Source of the DNA: an uncultured Pseudomonadales bacterium
GTDB lineage: Bacteria > Pseudomonadota > Gammaproteobacteria > Pseudomonadales > Azotimanducaceae
Length of the DNA stretch: 64,000 bases
Direction: 5' to 3'
Assembly: GCA_958296195.1 (NCBI GenBank)
Contig: OY282455.1
Location: 248,001 to 312,000, forward strand
Shown: piece after piece, positions 51,427 through 60,317 of the stretch
Position numbering within the stretch: the stretch's first letter is position 1
Layout of the letters: each line of letters begins with the position of its first letter
Made by a program: the position numbers and the translations under genes
The notes under the pieces: generated by a model
Told to the model about the DNA's origin: nothing
What the model saw: the letters and a program-made list of their open reading frames with translations, nothing else
Databases searched by the model: none

Positions 51427-52500
51427 TTACCGAGGAGACCCGCTGAGACTGCGGCGCTGCAGCTGAGCGATGAGCTCGATCCGCTCCTGCTGCAGTCGGC
51501 GACCGAGCTTGGCGCCGGAGAGCGGCGGCAAACTTCGACGCATCGCTGCGAGTACCTGCTCGATGTGCGTCAGCGCCGCCTCCAGCTCCCGCATGGGCGC
51601 TGCGGACTTGGCTTGGACGACGGCGAAGACTCCCGTGCGCCGCTGCTGGTCTCGATAGCCGTTGATGGCGCTCAGGGCTCGGTGCAGTTCGCCCGCCTCC
51701 AAGTCCCGCCAAGCACTTAAGGCGCGTCCGTGGCCGGCGATGTCGAGCGCTAGCCTTAGGTGGGCTTTCGGCGTCAAGAGCCGCTTGCTCAGGGATTGCA
51801 CGGCGCTGGGGGAGAGAGACCAGCCAAGGCCGCCGTAGCGGGGCAAGGCGCCATCCAGCGAGGGGTCTATGGCCGCCGTTTCGAGTTCGGGAAACCAAGG
51901 GGAGAGGCAGCCGCAGTCTTTCAGGACCTCTAGGAATCGCTGCGGCGCCGGCGCCGCCAAGGCTTTGCTGAATTCCCGCCAGACCCGCTCCGCCGCAAGC
52001 TCGCTAAGCGACGCCGCCATGCCGGCCATGAACGCCTGGGTTTCCGGATGCACGTCAAACCCCTCCAAAGCGGCGGCGAAGCGGGCGACGCGAAACACGC
52101 GCAATGGGTCTTCGGCGAAGGCGTCGGCGACATGGCGCAGGCGCCGTCGGCGCAAGTCCTCCCGACCGCCGAAGGGATCGATCAAACGCCCCCGCCCATC
52201 CTTGGCCATGGCGTTGATGGTGAGATCCCGGCGGGCTAGATCCACCGTCAAGCTGATGTCCGGTCCGGCTTCGGTGGTGAATCCGCCGTGCCCCGGTGCG
52301 GTTTTGCGCTCCGTTCGGGCCAGAGCGTGCTCCTCGTGGGTTTCGGGATGGAGAAACACCGGGAAATCGCGGCCCACCTGTTTGTAGCCCAGCTTCGTCA
52401 GGGCCTCGGCGCTGCCGCCCACCACCACCCAGTCACGCTCCTTGACCTCCCTGCCAAGCAGTTCATCGCGCACGGCGCCGCCGACCAGATAGACTTCCAT
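51427..52500 (-). CDS. cca: CCA-adding tRNA nucleotidyltransferase
   Basis: 357 residues. [29 protein letters not shown] is the class II active site; the first catalytic Asp of E. coli (KDRDW) is Glu here (KERDW), the second Asp is kept. [28 protein letters not shown] and [16 protein letters not shown] follow. The E. coli enzyme (412 residues) has an HD phosphohydrolase domain; this one is shorter and has no HD motif. The tRNA-Ile here encodes its own CCA, so repair is the likely role for such tRNAs. Confidence 0.9.
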   Translation of the reverse strand: MEVYLVGGAVRDELLGREVKERDWVVVGGSAEALTKLGYKQVGRDFPVFLHPETHEEHALARTERKTAPGHGGFTTEAGPDISLTVDLARRDLTINAMAKDGRGRLIDPFGGREDLRRRRLRHVADAFAEDPLRVFRVARFAAALEGFDVHPETQAFMAGMAASLSELAAERVWREFSKALAAPAPQRFLEVLKDCGCLSPWFPELETAAIDPSLDGALPRYGGLGWSLSPSAVQSLSKRLLTPKAHLRLALDIAGHGRALSAWRDLEAGELHRALSAINGYRDQQRRTGVFAVVQAKSAAPMRELEAALTHIEQVLAAMRRSLPPLSGAKLGRRLQQERIELIAQLQRRSLSGSPR

Positions 52501-52511
52501 CGACCATCACC

Positions 52512-53321
52512 TCATAGCGCCGGCACGCTGATTCTCTCGCCGCTCTCAAGGCACAGGGCGGTCAGCCGCCGCCCCCAAACGCAGCCGGTGTCGAGCGCGA
52601 TCACGCTGTCCACGCCGGTGTGCCCGTCCAAGGCCGCCCAATGACCGAACAACAAGCGTTCGCCATCCAGCGCGGCGGCGGCTTGCTCGAACCAAGGCCG
52701 CCACCCGGCCGGCGCCTCGGCCAGCCGCCCCTTGTGGCTGAAATTCAAGCGGCCTTGGTCATCCACCAAGCGCATGCGGGTGAAGCAATTGGTGAGAATG
52801 CGCCACCTAGCCATGCCGGTGAGGTCGTCCGTCAAGCGGTCCGGTTCATTGCCGTAGAGACGGCGGAAGTAGTGCCTGAAGTCCGAACCCTGCAGGACCG
52901 GCATGAGTTCCTCCGCAGCGGCGGCCGCGGCGGCAAGGCTCCGGCCGGGTGGGATGCCGGCATGAACCATGGCGGTGCCGAGGGCGCGGTCCCAATGCAG
53001 GAACGGTTGCCGGCGCAGCCAGTGGGCGATCTTCTCAGCCTGGGGCGCGGCCAGCAGGTCGTCAAAGGTGTCACCGGAATTGGGCGCATGGCCGCCGAAC
53101 CAGATGGCGAGGAAGTGCAGATCGTGGTTGCCCAAAACCACGCTGGTTCGGCCTTCAAGGGCCATCACCCGCTCCATCACGGCTAGGGAGTTCGGCCCGC
53201 GGTTGATGAGGTCTCCGAGCAGCCAAAGCGTATCCCGCCGCTCGTCAAAATCGACTTCGGCCAGCAGGGCCTCGAACTCTGCGGCGCAGCCTTGGATGTC
53301 ACCGATGGCGTAGGTGGCCAC
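52512..53321 (-). CDS. apaH: Bis(5'-nucleosyl)-tetraphosphatase (symmetrical)
   Basis: Splits Ap4A to two ADP. GTG 53321 is chosen because GGAGGG lies 4 bases upstream and the protein then starts VATYAIGDIQGC as in E. coli; ATG 53333 is an alternative. Metallophosphatase motifs GDIQGC, LWLLGDLINRGPNSL and VVLGNHDLHFLAI are intact. 269 residues. The start lies within the end of ksgA (23-bp overlap), the last gene of the lptD-apaH operon. Confidence 0.95.
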   Translation of the reverse strand: MATYAIGDIQGCAAEFEALLAEVDFDERRDTLWLLGDLINRGPNSLAVMERVMALEGRTSVVLGNHDLHFLAIWFGGHAPNSGDTFDDLLAAPQAEKIAHWLRRQPFLHWDRALGTAMVHAGIPPGRSLAAAAAAAEELMPVLQGSDFRHYFRRLYGNEPDRLTDDLTGMARWRILTNCFTRMRLVDDQGRLNFSHKGRLAEAPAGWRPWFEQAAAALDGERLLFGHWAALDGHTGVDSVIALDTGCVWGRRLTALCLESGERISVPAL

Positions 53322-54132
53322 GGTTCCCTCCATGCACCGCGTCGGCGATTTTGACAAAGTCCGACACGGTCAGTTGCTCCGGCCTGGCGGCGGCGTCAAC
53401 GTCGACGGCGTTCCAGTCGATGTCCAGATCTTTGAGGGCGTTGGCCAAGCGCTTGCGGCGAGCCGAGAACGCCAAGCGCAGCACCGCGTCGAGCTGGGGT
53501 GGCGCGCGGCGCCGTTGTAGCTGTGGGCTCAAGCGCACCAGGGTCGAGAAGACCTTGGGCGGTGGCGCAAAGCTCTCCGGCGCCACATCGAACAGCGCCT
53601 CCACGGCGCAGCGGGACTGAGCGGCAACCGACAGCCGCCCCCAGGCCTTGCTGCCGGGCCTCGCCGCCAAGCGGGCGGCCATTTCCCTTTGCAGCATGAA
53701 GTGCGTGTCCTGAAAGAAGGGGACATCCCCAGTGTCGCTCGTCAAGTCCAGCAGCTGGAACAGGAGCGGCGAACTGATGTTGTAGGGCAGGTTGCCAACG
53801 ATGCGCCAAGGGCGAGCGTTTTGCAGCTTCCCGAAATCGTAGGCGAGCACGTCGGCGTTGATGATCTCCATGCCAGGGAATTCGGCGCGCAGCGCCGCCG
53901 CCAAGTCCCGATCGATCTCGATGGCTGCACAGCGCTTGACGGCGCCGTAAATCTCCCGGGTCAAGGCGCCGCGGCCGGGGCCTATTTCCAGCACTTGGTC
54001 GTCCGGCCGCAACGCTAGGCAATCCAGCAGTCGCGCCAAGACCCCGCGGTCCGTCAGGAAGTGCTGGCCGAAGCGCTTGCGCGGCGGCTTAGTGGCGGCC
54101 TTGGGCATGGCCTTGGCGGACCCTGATCTCAC
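53299..54132 (-). CDS. rsmA: 16S rRNA dimethyladenosine transferase KsgA
   Basis: Dimethylates A1518/A1519 of 16S rRNA. RKRFGQHFLTDRGVLARLL, VLEIGPGRGALTREI (SAM motif I) and the catalytic NLPYNISSPLLFQLL are present. GTG 54132 overlaps the pdxA stop (GTGA), giving 277 residues; ATG 54108 is an alternative start. Standard operon position. Confidence 0.95.
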   Translation of the reverse strand: MRSGSAKAMPKAATKPPRKRFGQHFLTDRGVLARLLDCLALRPDDQVLEIGPGRGALTREIYGAVKRCAAIEIDRDLAAALRAEFPGMEIINADVLAYDFGKLQNARPWRIVGNLPYNISSPLLFQLLDLTSDTGDVPFFQDTHFMLQREMAARLAARPGSKAWGRLSVAAQSRCAVEALFDVAPESFAPPPKVFSTLVRLSPQLQRRRAPPQLDAVLRLAFSARRKRLANALKDLDIDWNAVDVDAAARPEQLTVSDFVKIADAVHGGNRGHLRHR

Positions 54133-55076
54133 CGGCTCAGGCGCTCCGCCAACCGCAGCGCCGCCAACAGGCTGCCGCAGTCGCCGCCGCCGCGCCCAGC
54201 CAAGTCCAGCGCCGTGCCGTGGTCAACCGATGTGCGGACGAAGGGCAGGCCCAAGGTTAGGTTGACGGCGCTGCCGAAGCCTTTGGCCTTGAGGGCCGGC
54301 AATCCTTGGTCGTGGTACATGCTCAGCACGGCGTCGATGCCGGCGAGTGACCGCGACGTGAAGGCGGTGTCGGCGGAAACCGGGCCGATCACCCGCTCGC
54401 CGGCGGCTCGAAAGCGGGCGCAAACGGGTTCGATGATGTCGATTTCCTCCCGGCCTAGGTGGCCGGATTCGCCGGCGTGGGGGTTGAGGCCCGTCACCAG
54501 CACTTGCGGCGCATGGATCCCGAAGCGCTCCCGCAAGCCTTGCAGCATGAGCGCCAGTTTGGACTCGACAAGGGTGCCGGTGAGGGCGGAGGGGACCGCG
54601 GCGAGCGGCAGGTGCGTGGTCGCCAAGCCCACGCGCAGGTCCTCGCACAGGAGCATCATCAACACCTCGCCGGCGCCGCAGCGTTGGCCTATGAACTCGG
54701 TGTGCCCAAAGAAGGGGATGCCGGCCTCGTTGATGACGGACTTTTGCACCGGGCCGGTGACCATCGCCCGAAAGCGGCCCTCCAGGCAGCCGTCCACAGC
54801 TTGCTCCAAGGCGGCGACCACGCCGTTGGCGTTGGCTGGGTTCGGCTTGCCGGGCGCCACCGGCGCATCCAAGGGGACGGGTTCGACATGGAGGTGTTTA
54901 GGGCGGCGAGTGGGGGTGCGGCTTAGCTCTAGCGGCAAGTTCAGGCGGCGAGCCCGGGCCAGCAGCATGGCGGGGTCCGCCAGCGCCGCCCAATCCGCAG
55001 AGCGCTCCGCTTGGGCCAGGGCGATGACTAGGTCGGGGCCGACGCCGGCCGGCTCCCCCGGCGTAACAGCCAGCAC
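54129..55076 (-). CDS. pdxA: 4-hydroxythreonine-4-phosphate dehydrogenase
   Basis: Step in pyridoxal phosphate synthesis. Starts at GTG 55076 with GGAGGA 8 bases upstream (VLAVTPGEPAGVGPDL). PVQKSVINEAGIPFFGHTEF, VLVTGLNPHAGESGHLGREE and LSMYHDQGLPALKAKGFGSAVNLTLGLPFVRTSVDHGTALDLAG match PdxA, including the metal-binding His residues. 315 residues. Between surA and rsmA, as in E. coli. Confidence 0.95.
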   Translation of the reverse strand: MLAVTPGEPAGVGPDLVIALAQAERSADWAALADPAMLLARARRLNLPLELSRTPTRRPKHLHVEPVPLDAPVAPGKPNPANANGVVAALEQAVDGCLEGRFRAMVTGPVQKSVINEAGIPFFGHTEFIGQRCGAGEVLMMLLCEDLRVGLATTHLPLAAVPSALTGTLVESKLALMLQGLRERFGIHAPQVLVTGLNPHAGESGHLGREEIDIIEPVCARFRAAGERVIGPVSADTAFTSRSLAGIDAVLSMYHDQGLPALKAKGFGSAVNLTLGLPFVRTSVDHGTALDLAGRGGGDCGSLLAALRLAERLSR

Positions 55077-55098
55077 GGTCTAAGTCCTCCGCTCCCGG

Positions 55099-56520
55099 CT
55101 ACAGCCTGACTTCCACGAAGGCTTCGTCGCGAATTTCCTTCAGCCAGGCCTGCAGTTCCTCGTCAAAGCGCCGCTGGTGGAGAATCTGCAAGGCCATGTT
55201 GCGACGCGCCTCCTCGCCCATGTCCTGGGTGCGGCGGTCCTGCACTTCGAGAACATGCCAGCCGTAGTTGGACTGGAAAGGCGGCGAAAGCTCCCCGGTG
55301 GGGGTGGCGTTCATGGCTTCAACGAAGGGCGGCACGAACTGGTCGCCGGAAGTCCAACCGAGGTCGCCGCAGTTGAGGGCGCTGCCGGGGTCTTCGGAGT
55401 GCTCCGCCGCCAAGGCGCAAAAGTCGGCGCCGGCGGACAGTTGTGCATGGACATCCCGTATCAAAGCCTCCGTCTCTTGCGGGGAGCGGATGGTGGAGGG
55501 CTGCACCAACACATGCCGCACCAGGGCTTGGTCCTCCTTTTGCACCCCAGCGCCCCGTTGGTCGAGCAGTTGCACGATGTGAAAGCCGCTGGGGCTCTTG
55601 ATCGGATCCGCCGTCTCGCCCACCTCCAAAGCGATGATTTGGTCGGCAAACAGGCTGGGCAGTTCTCCGGCGCGCCGCCAACCAAGGTCGCCGCCCTCCA
55701 AGGCCCGGGCGCCGGCGGACTTGGCGATGGCGGTCTCCTTGAAGTCCGCCCCTGCCCGCAGGTTCTGAACGATCCGCCCGGCCTCCTCCTCGGCGGCGGC
55801 GATCGCGGCGGAGTTGCCCAGGTCCTCCACGGCGAGCAGGATGTGTCCCACCTTGAACTCATCGGACAGCAACTGCTGATAGTAGGGGGAGTCGAGCAGG
55901 TCCTCGACATCCTGCTCGCTGATGGTGATGCGCCTGTTCACCATATTGCGCTGCAGGCGCTGAATCAGCATTTCCCGGCGGATGTCCTCGCGAAACGAGC
56001 GGTAGCTCATGCCGTCTTCGGCCAATGCCTGCTGGAATTGCTCCAAGGTCATGTCGTTCTGCGTGGCGAAGCCGGCGACGGCGCGGGTGAGGGACTCGTC
56101 GTCGATCTCGACGCCGCGCCGCCGCGCCTGCTGAATTTGGATGTTCTCCAGCACCAACCGCTCCATCAACTGGCTGACCAGGATGTCGTCGGAAGGAATC
56201 TGCACCCCTTCGCGTTCGATCTGTTCGCGCACGACCTTCAGCCGGCTGAGCAACTCCGAAGCCAGCACCACGTCGTCATCCACGATGGCGACGATGGCGT
56301 CCATCTCTCGATACTCGGCGTTGCCCAAGGTTGCGGCCAAGGCGAACAACCAAGCCGCTAGCCCCCTGGTCCGGAGACTGCACGGCCTTTGGCTCTTTGC
56401 CGGCCCAAAACGTCGTCGCGGCAGTTGCCGCCGCTTTTCAGCACCTAAGCGCCAACGCGTGAAAACGCTCCTGCGCTCCTTGCAACCTTGCTTCATGAAC
56501 ATCTCGCCCCCGTCGGTCAA
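55099..56520 (-). CDS. surA: Periplasmic chaperone/peptidyl-prolyl isomerase SurA
   Basis: 473 residues; ATG 56520 overlaps the lptD stop (ATGA). A basic N-terminal extension precedes a signal-like helix (GLAAWLFALAATLGNA), so the true start may be later. The N-domain (IVAIVDDDVVLASELLSRL) is followed by two parvulin domains (VGHILLAVED...ALEGGDLGWRRAGELPSLF and VRHVLVQPST...LNCGDLGWTSGDQFVPPF). It escorts outer membrane barrels such as LptD, its operon partner. Confidence 0.94.
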   Translation of the reverse strand: MTDGGEMFMKQGCKERRSVFTRWRLGAEKRRQLPRRRFGPAKSQRPCSLRTRGLAAWLFALAATLGNAEYREMDAIVAIVDDDVVLASELLSRLKVVREQIEREGVQIPSDDILVSQLMERLVLENIQIQQARRRGVEIDDESLTRAVAGFATQNDMTLEQFQQALAEDGMSYRSFREDIRREMLIQRLQRNMVNRRITISEQDVEDLLDSPYYQQLLSDEFKVGHILLAVEDLGNSAAIAAAEEEAGRIVQNLRAGADFKETAIAKSAGARALEGGDLGWRRAGELPSLFADQIIALEVGETADPIKSPSGFHIVQLLDQRGAGVQKEDQALVRHVLVQPSTIRSPQETEALIRDVHAQLSAGADFCALAAEHSEDPGSALNCGDLGWTSGDQFVPPFVEAMNATPTGELSPPFQSNYGWHVLEVQDRRTQDMGEEARRNMALQILHQRRFDEELQAWLKEIRDEAFVEVRL

Positions 56521-58901
56521 TTCGCTGCACTGTAGCCGTAAACGCTGCGCTCCAGCATGGTGTCAACGCCGCCGCCCAAGCCGGCCAGCCCCTTGAACAG
56601 GATTTGCAGAAACACGCCGGAGTCCTCATCGACCTCGGCGAGGCTTCTGGCCGCCGGCTGGTCCAAGTAGTGGCGAGCCACCAAGCGAATCCGCAAGCAG
56701 CAGTCGTTGTACTCGATTCCGGCCATGCCCTCAATGGTTCGGCCACTGGCAAGGTCATGGTTCCAACGCCCTATGACGGCGTATTTGCGGGCGACGGGCC
56801 AGTAGAAGGAAATGTCGGTTTGGTTGATCTCGTCCCGCAGCCGGTTGCGGTAGGCCAGATTGAAGAGACGCCGGCCGCCGGCTCGGTAGGAGAGGGCGGC
56901 GGCGCCCTCATCGACTTGGTTGTCGCTAGGATCCCAAATCAGGGTGGCGGAGAGCCTCCAGCGGTTGCTGAACTGCGCGGCCAGTTCGCCGGCCAAGGCG
57001 GAGACGTTTTGCTCGGCGTCGTCGTCGGGGCGCCCGCGGAGCGCCACCCGCCGGTTCTTGAAGTGCAGAATTTGGCCCACACTGGCGCGCAGGTGCTCTC
57101 GGCCATTGGCCCGGTTGAGGAATCTGCTGGTCAGGCCGATGGCCAGTTGATTGGCGTCGCCGATGCGGTCCAAGCCGCTGAAGCGGTTGCTGCGGAACAG
57201 TTGTTGGTAGCCGAAGGTTAGATCCGTAGCGTCAAACAGGGGCAGTTGGTCTTGATCTTCGTAGCCTTGGTAGAAGTAGCGCAGGCGCGGCTCCAAGGTT
57301 TGAATAAGGCCGGTTCCGAATAGGTTAAGGTCTCGCTCGAAGACCAAGCCGCCGCCCACCGCGGCGGTGGGGATGCCGCGTTTGCGGGAGTCGTCCGCCA
57401 AGGGCTCGGCGTCTGAATTCAATTGATAGGCGGTGTGTTGGTAACCGACGCTGGCGGAGAAAAAGCCGAACGGCCAGCTAAGGGGGGCGGCCAGCCGAGC
57501 GGCCAGGTGGGTGCGGTCTCCAGTCAGGGCTTGGATGCCGCGCAGCCCTGTCGCGTTGCGGTCGAAGGACGCCGTTCGTGCGTCCAAGGACAGTTGCAGC
57601 GGTCCCGGGCCGGCCGTGCGGTAGACGATGTCCAAGGCTGGCGCTTGGGAGTACTCAGGCTGCCGGATTTCGTCCAAGCGCTGGAAGCTGCGCGCCCAAA
57701 GGCGCATCGACAGCCCGCCTTGGGCGTAGCTGAGCTCCCCGAAGCGCAGGAGGTTGATGCGCCGCACGCCAATGCCGTCGCCGCCGAGCACTCGGAAGTA
57801 GTCTCGGTCGCTGACCTCCGTGTAGTCGATGCGGCTGCGCAGGCGGCTCAGCCGCCCCTGATGCTGCAGGCCGAGCAGCCAGCGATCGGCGGGGTCGAAT
57901 TCATCCTCGGCGGCGCCAAGAGCGCGACGTTGCAGCCAGTCGTCTCGGTCCAGTTCGCCGTTGTGGAGCTTGTCGTTGGGTAGATAGCCGGCGGTGAACT
58001 GGGTGCGGTCCCAGCGGGACAGATGGCGAAACTCTCCCTCGGCGGCAACGCCGCGCTTGCCAAGCCAGCGCGGAGTTAGGGTGGCGTCGTAGTTGGGTGC
58101 CAGATTGAAGTAGTAGGGCAAGCTCAACTCAACACCCTTTTCGCCGGAATACCCCAGAAACGGAAAGAGAAACCCAGATTTCCGTTCGTCGGAAACGGGA
58201 AATTGGATGTAGGGGGAATAGAACACTGGAACGCCCCTGACCTTCAGGACGGCGTGGCGGGCGCTGCCGAACACCTCCCCTTCGGGCAGGCGCAGCTTGC
58301 CGGCTTGGACGGTCCAGTTGCGGTTGCCGGGAGTGCAGCGGGTGAAAGCGCTGCCGGCCAAGAGGATGTCGCCCTCCGCGTTTCGCGCAACGGTCTTGGC
58401 GCGGCCTCGCAGCTCGGCGTCCACTAGGAGGAACTGCGCTTGCTGCATTTGTGCGGTGCCGCTGTCCAAGTTGACTTCGGCCGTAACCCCCTGCATCGCC
58501 AAGCCGCTGTCCAGAATGCGCGCCCCTTCGTCAAAGGTGGCTACTTGCGTACTTTGGTTGATCTTGGCGTGCCTCGTGTACAGGGTGCGTTCCCCTTGCT
58601 CGATGACCACGTCGCCTTGCAGTTCAACCCAGTCATCCTCGGCATAGCTGGCCGAGTCCGCTGCGGCGGTAATCGGCAGGCTGTCCATAGGGATGGAGAG
58701 CTGGCGTGGCGCAACCGGCAGCCGATAGGCGCCGGCGCACCAAGGCGGTTGGCTGCGGCGCTGCGTCGCCGTGAATTGGGCGCGGTCCACCCAAAAATCC
58801 GCCGCCAACCCTTCACCCGGCCCCTCCGCGACAGCCGCGGAAGCAATGTCCGCGCCAGCCCACAGGAGGACGGCAACGGCGAATTTGGGCCGTTTCCACA
58901 T
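56517..58901 (-). CDS. lptD: LPS assembly outer membrane protein LptD
   Basis: 794 residues with a signal peptide (FAVAVLLWAGADIASA). The N-terminal beta-jellyroll (DDWVELQGDVVIEQGERTLY, FDEGARILDSGLAMQGVTAEV) is the LptA-like domain that receives LPS; the rest is a 26-stranded barrel (GYSGEKGVELSLPYYFNLAPNYDATLTPRW, repeated aromatic beta strands). It inserts LPS into the outer leaflet together with LptE. Divergent from amgK. Confidence 0.95.
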   Translation of the reverse strand: MWKRPKFAVAVLLWAGADIASAAVAEGPGEGLAADFWVDRAQFTATQRRSQPPWCAGAYRLPVAPRQLSIPMDSLPITAAADSASYAEDDWVELQGDVVIEQGERTLYTRHAKINQSTQVATFDEGARILDSGLAMQGVTAEVNLDSGTAQMQQAQFLLVDAELRGRAKTVARNAEGDILLAGSAFTRCTPGNRNWTVQAGKLRLPEGEVFGSARHAVLKVRGVPVFYSPYIQFPVSDERKSGFLFPFLGYSGEKGVELSLPYYFNLAPNYDATLTPRWLGKRGVAAEGEFRHLSRWDRTQFTAGYLPNDKLHNGELDRDDWLQRRALGAAEDEFDPADRWLLGLQHQGRLSRLRSRIDYTEVSDRDYFRVLGGDGIGVRRINLLRFGELSYAQGGLSMRLWARSFQRLDEIRQPEYSQAPALDIVYRTAGPGPLQLSLDARTASFDRNATGLRGIQALTGDRTHLAARLAAPLSWPFGFFSASVGYQHTAYQLNSDAEPLADDSRKRGIPTAAVGGGLVFERDLNLFGTGLIQTLEPRLRYFYQGYEDQDQLPLFDATDLTFGYQQLFRSNRFSGLDRIGDANQLAIGLTSRFLNRANGREHLRASVGQILHFKNRRVALRGRPDDDAEQNVSALAGELAAQFSNRWRLSATLIWDPSDNQVDEGAAALSYRAGGRRLFNLAYRNRLRDEINQTDISFYWPVARKYAVIGRWNHDLASGRTIEGMAGIEYNDCCLRIRLVARHYLDQPAARSLAEVDEDSGVFLQILFKGLAGLGGGVDTMLERSVYGYSAAN

Positions 58902-58967
58902 TGAGCCAATGATACCATTCGATCATGCCGGCAAGCCGTTTCCTCCCGCCAATGCAACTGCCGCAAG

Positions 58968-60317
58968 ATGCGCACTGAGCTGCGCCGATGGCTGGAGGCC
59001 GCCTTGGGAAAGCCCTTGCGCCGCCACGAACCCATGCCAGTGGAAGCCAGCCACAGGCGCTTTTATCGTATCTATGGGGTAGAGCCCTCAGCCGGGGAGC
59101 GCGAGGGGGCACCCCTCGCAGGAAAGAGTGCTTCAGCCGGGGAGCGCGAGGGGACACCCCTCGCAGGAGAGAGTGCGTCAGCTAGGGAGCGCGAAGGGGC
59201 ACCCCTCGCAGGGAAGGGTGCTTCAGCCGGGGAGCGCACGGCGGCATCCCCTCCGGCAACCGATAGCCCCTCGGCCAACGTGAGCGTGGATGCATCCTTC
59301 GTGGTCATGGAGTCCCCGCCAAGCCTGGAGCGCAATGCGGACTTTGTTGCTAGGCAGCGGCTGTTCGCCGCCGCCGGCCTGCCGGTGCCGAAAATCATCG
59401 CCATGGACCTCGACGCCGGGTTCTTCCTCCTTTCCGACTTGGGAGAGCGAAGCCTGGAGGACGCCTACGGCGGACCGGATCGGGATCTCGCCCTGGAGCT
59501 TGCCGTCGCTCACCTCGTGCGCCTTCAAGCCGTTGCGCCGGCGGATGTGCCGGCTTACGAGGCAAGCCGTTTCCGAGACGAACTGCACCTATTTGTCGAG
59601 TGGTTTCTTGGCGGCCTCCTGCAGCAGGCGCCGGCGGTGGCGCTGGCGCCGGTTTTCGAGGCGTTGGTTGCCAACGCGCTCGCCCAGCCGCAATGCCTGA
59701 TCCACCGGGACTATCACTGCCGCAACCTGCTTCTGGACCGCCAAGGCCGTTTCGGCATCGTCGATTTTCAGGACGCCTTGGCTGGCCCGATAACCTACGA
59801 CCTCGCCTGCCTGCTGTGGGATTGCTATTACCGCTTCGATGCGGCCGAGCGGCGCCGCTGGCTGAGGCGCTATCAAGAGCAAGCCTGCTTCCCAAACGGC
59901 GGTGAGGGCGCGTCGGGTGAGTCAAGCCCGGCGTTGCTTTCTCCGGCAGTGATAGGCTCTGACCAGCCTTCCGCCGGCGCATCGATTCCCCCATCAACGA
60001 TGCAGAGCGGCGGCCAGCTTTGGGCCGGTTGGAGGCGTTCCCACAGCGAATGTGGATGGGACGAGGCAACGCTGGCCCGAGCGCTGGATCTCACCGCCCT
60101 GCAGCGCCAATTCAAGGCGGTGGGCATCTTCGCCCGCCTGTGGCTGCGGGACGGCAAGCCAACCCACCTGCGCTACATCGCCCCGGTGCTGGACGCCATG
60201 CAGGAGATCGTCGCGCTTTACCAGGAAACCCGGCCGCTGAGCCCTTGGTTGGAGTGCTTGGCGGCGGACGCGGACAAGGCTGTCCAAACGGCGCGAGCCA
60301 CGGAACAGGTGCCATGA
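58968..60317 (+). CDS. amgK: N-acetylmuramate/GlcNAc anomeric kinase AmgK with repeat insertions
   Basis: 449 residues, versus ~330-350 for typical AmgK. Kinase core: VVMESPPSLERNADFV, LLSDLGERSLED (~150), catalytic LIHRDYHCRNLLLDRQG (~245) and FGIVDFQDALAGPITYDLACLLWD (~262). Two in-frame insertions explain the extra length: a 15-residue repeat array (SAGEREGAPLAGKSA type, ~42-92) between the first strands, and a low-complexity Gly/Ser/Pro segment (~305-350) before DLTALQRQFKAVGIFARLWLRDGK. It phosphorylates recycled MurNAc at C1 for MurU. Its stop overlaps murU (ATGA). Confidence 0.9.
   Translation: MRTELRRWLEAALGKPLRRHEPMPVEASHRRFYRIYGVEPSAGEREGAPLAGKSASAGEREGTPLAGESASAREREGAPLAGKGASAGERTAASPPATDSPSANVSVDASFVVMESPPSLERNADFVARQRLFAAAGLPVPKIIAMDLDAGFFLLSDLGERSLEDAYGGPDRDLALELAVAHLVRLQAVAPADVPAYEASRFRDELHLFVEWFLGGLLQQAPAVALAPVFEALVANALAQPQCLIHRDYHCRNLLLDRQGRFGIVDFQDALAGPITYDLACLLWDCYYRFDAAERRRWLRRYQEQACFPNGGEGASGESSPALLSPAVIGSDQPSAGASIPPSTMQSGGQLWAGWRRSHSECGWDEATLARALDLTALQRQFKAVGIFARLWLRDGKPTHLRYIAPVLDAMQEIVALYQETRPLSPWLECLAADADKAVQTARATEQVP
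59088..59240 (+). repeat. Tandem 45-bp palindromic repeats inside amgK
   Basis: Three full units (59088-59132, 59133-59177, 59178-59222) and a partial fourth (59223-~59240). Each unit contains an 8-bp perfect hairpin, GCGAGGGG-nnn-CCCCTCGC (e.g. 59101-59119), and is a multiple of three, so the host frame is kept. The encoded unit reads SAGEREGAPLAGKSA with few changes. Confidence 0.9.

Noticed and set aside
55177..56361. 394-residue open frame opposite surA
   Set aside because: Shadow of surA, whose two parvulin domains are clear.
59088..59240. amgK repeats as a CRISPR array
   Set aside because: Units are contiguous without spacers, coding and in frame; no cas genes. No CRISPR array was seen anywhere in the window.
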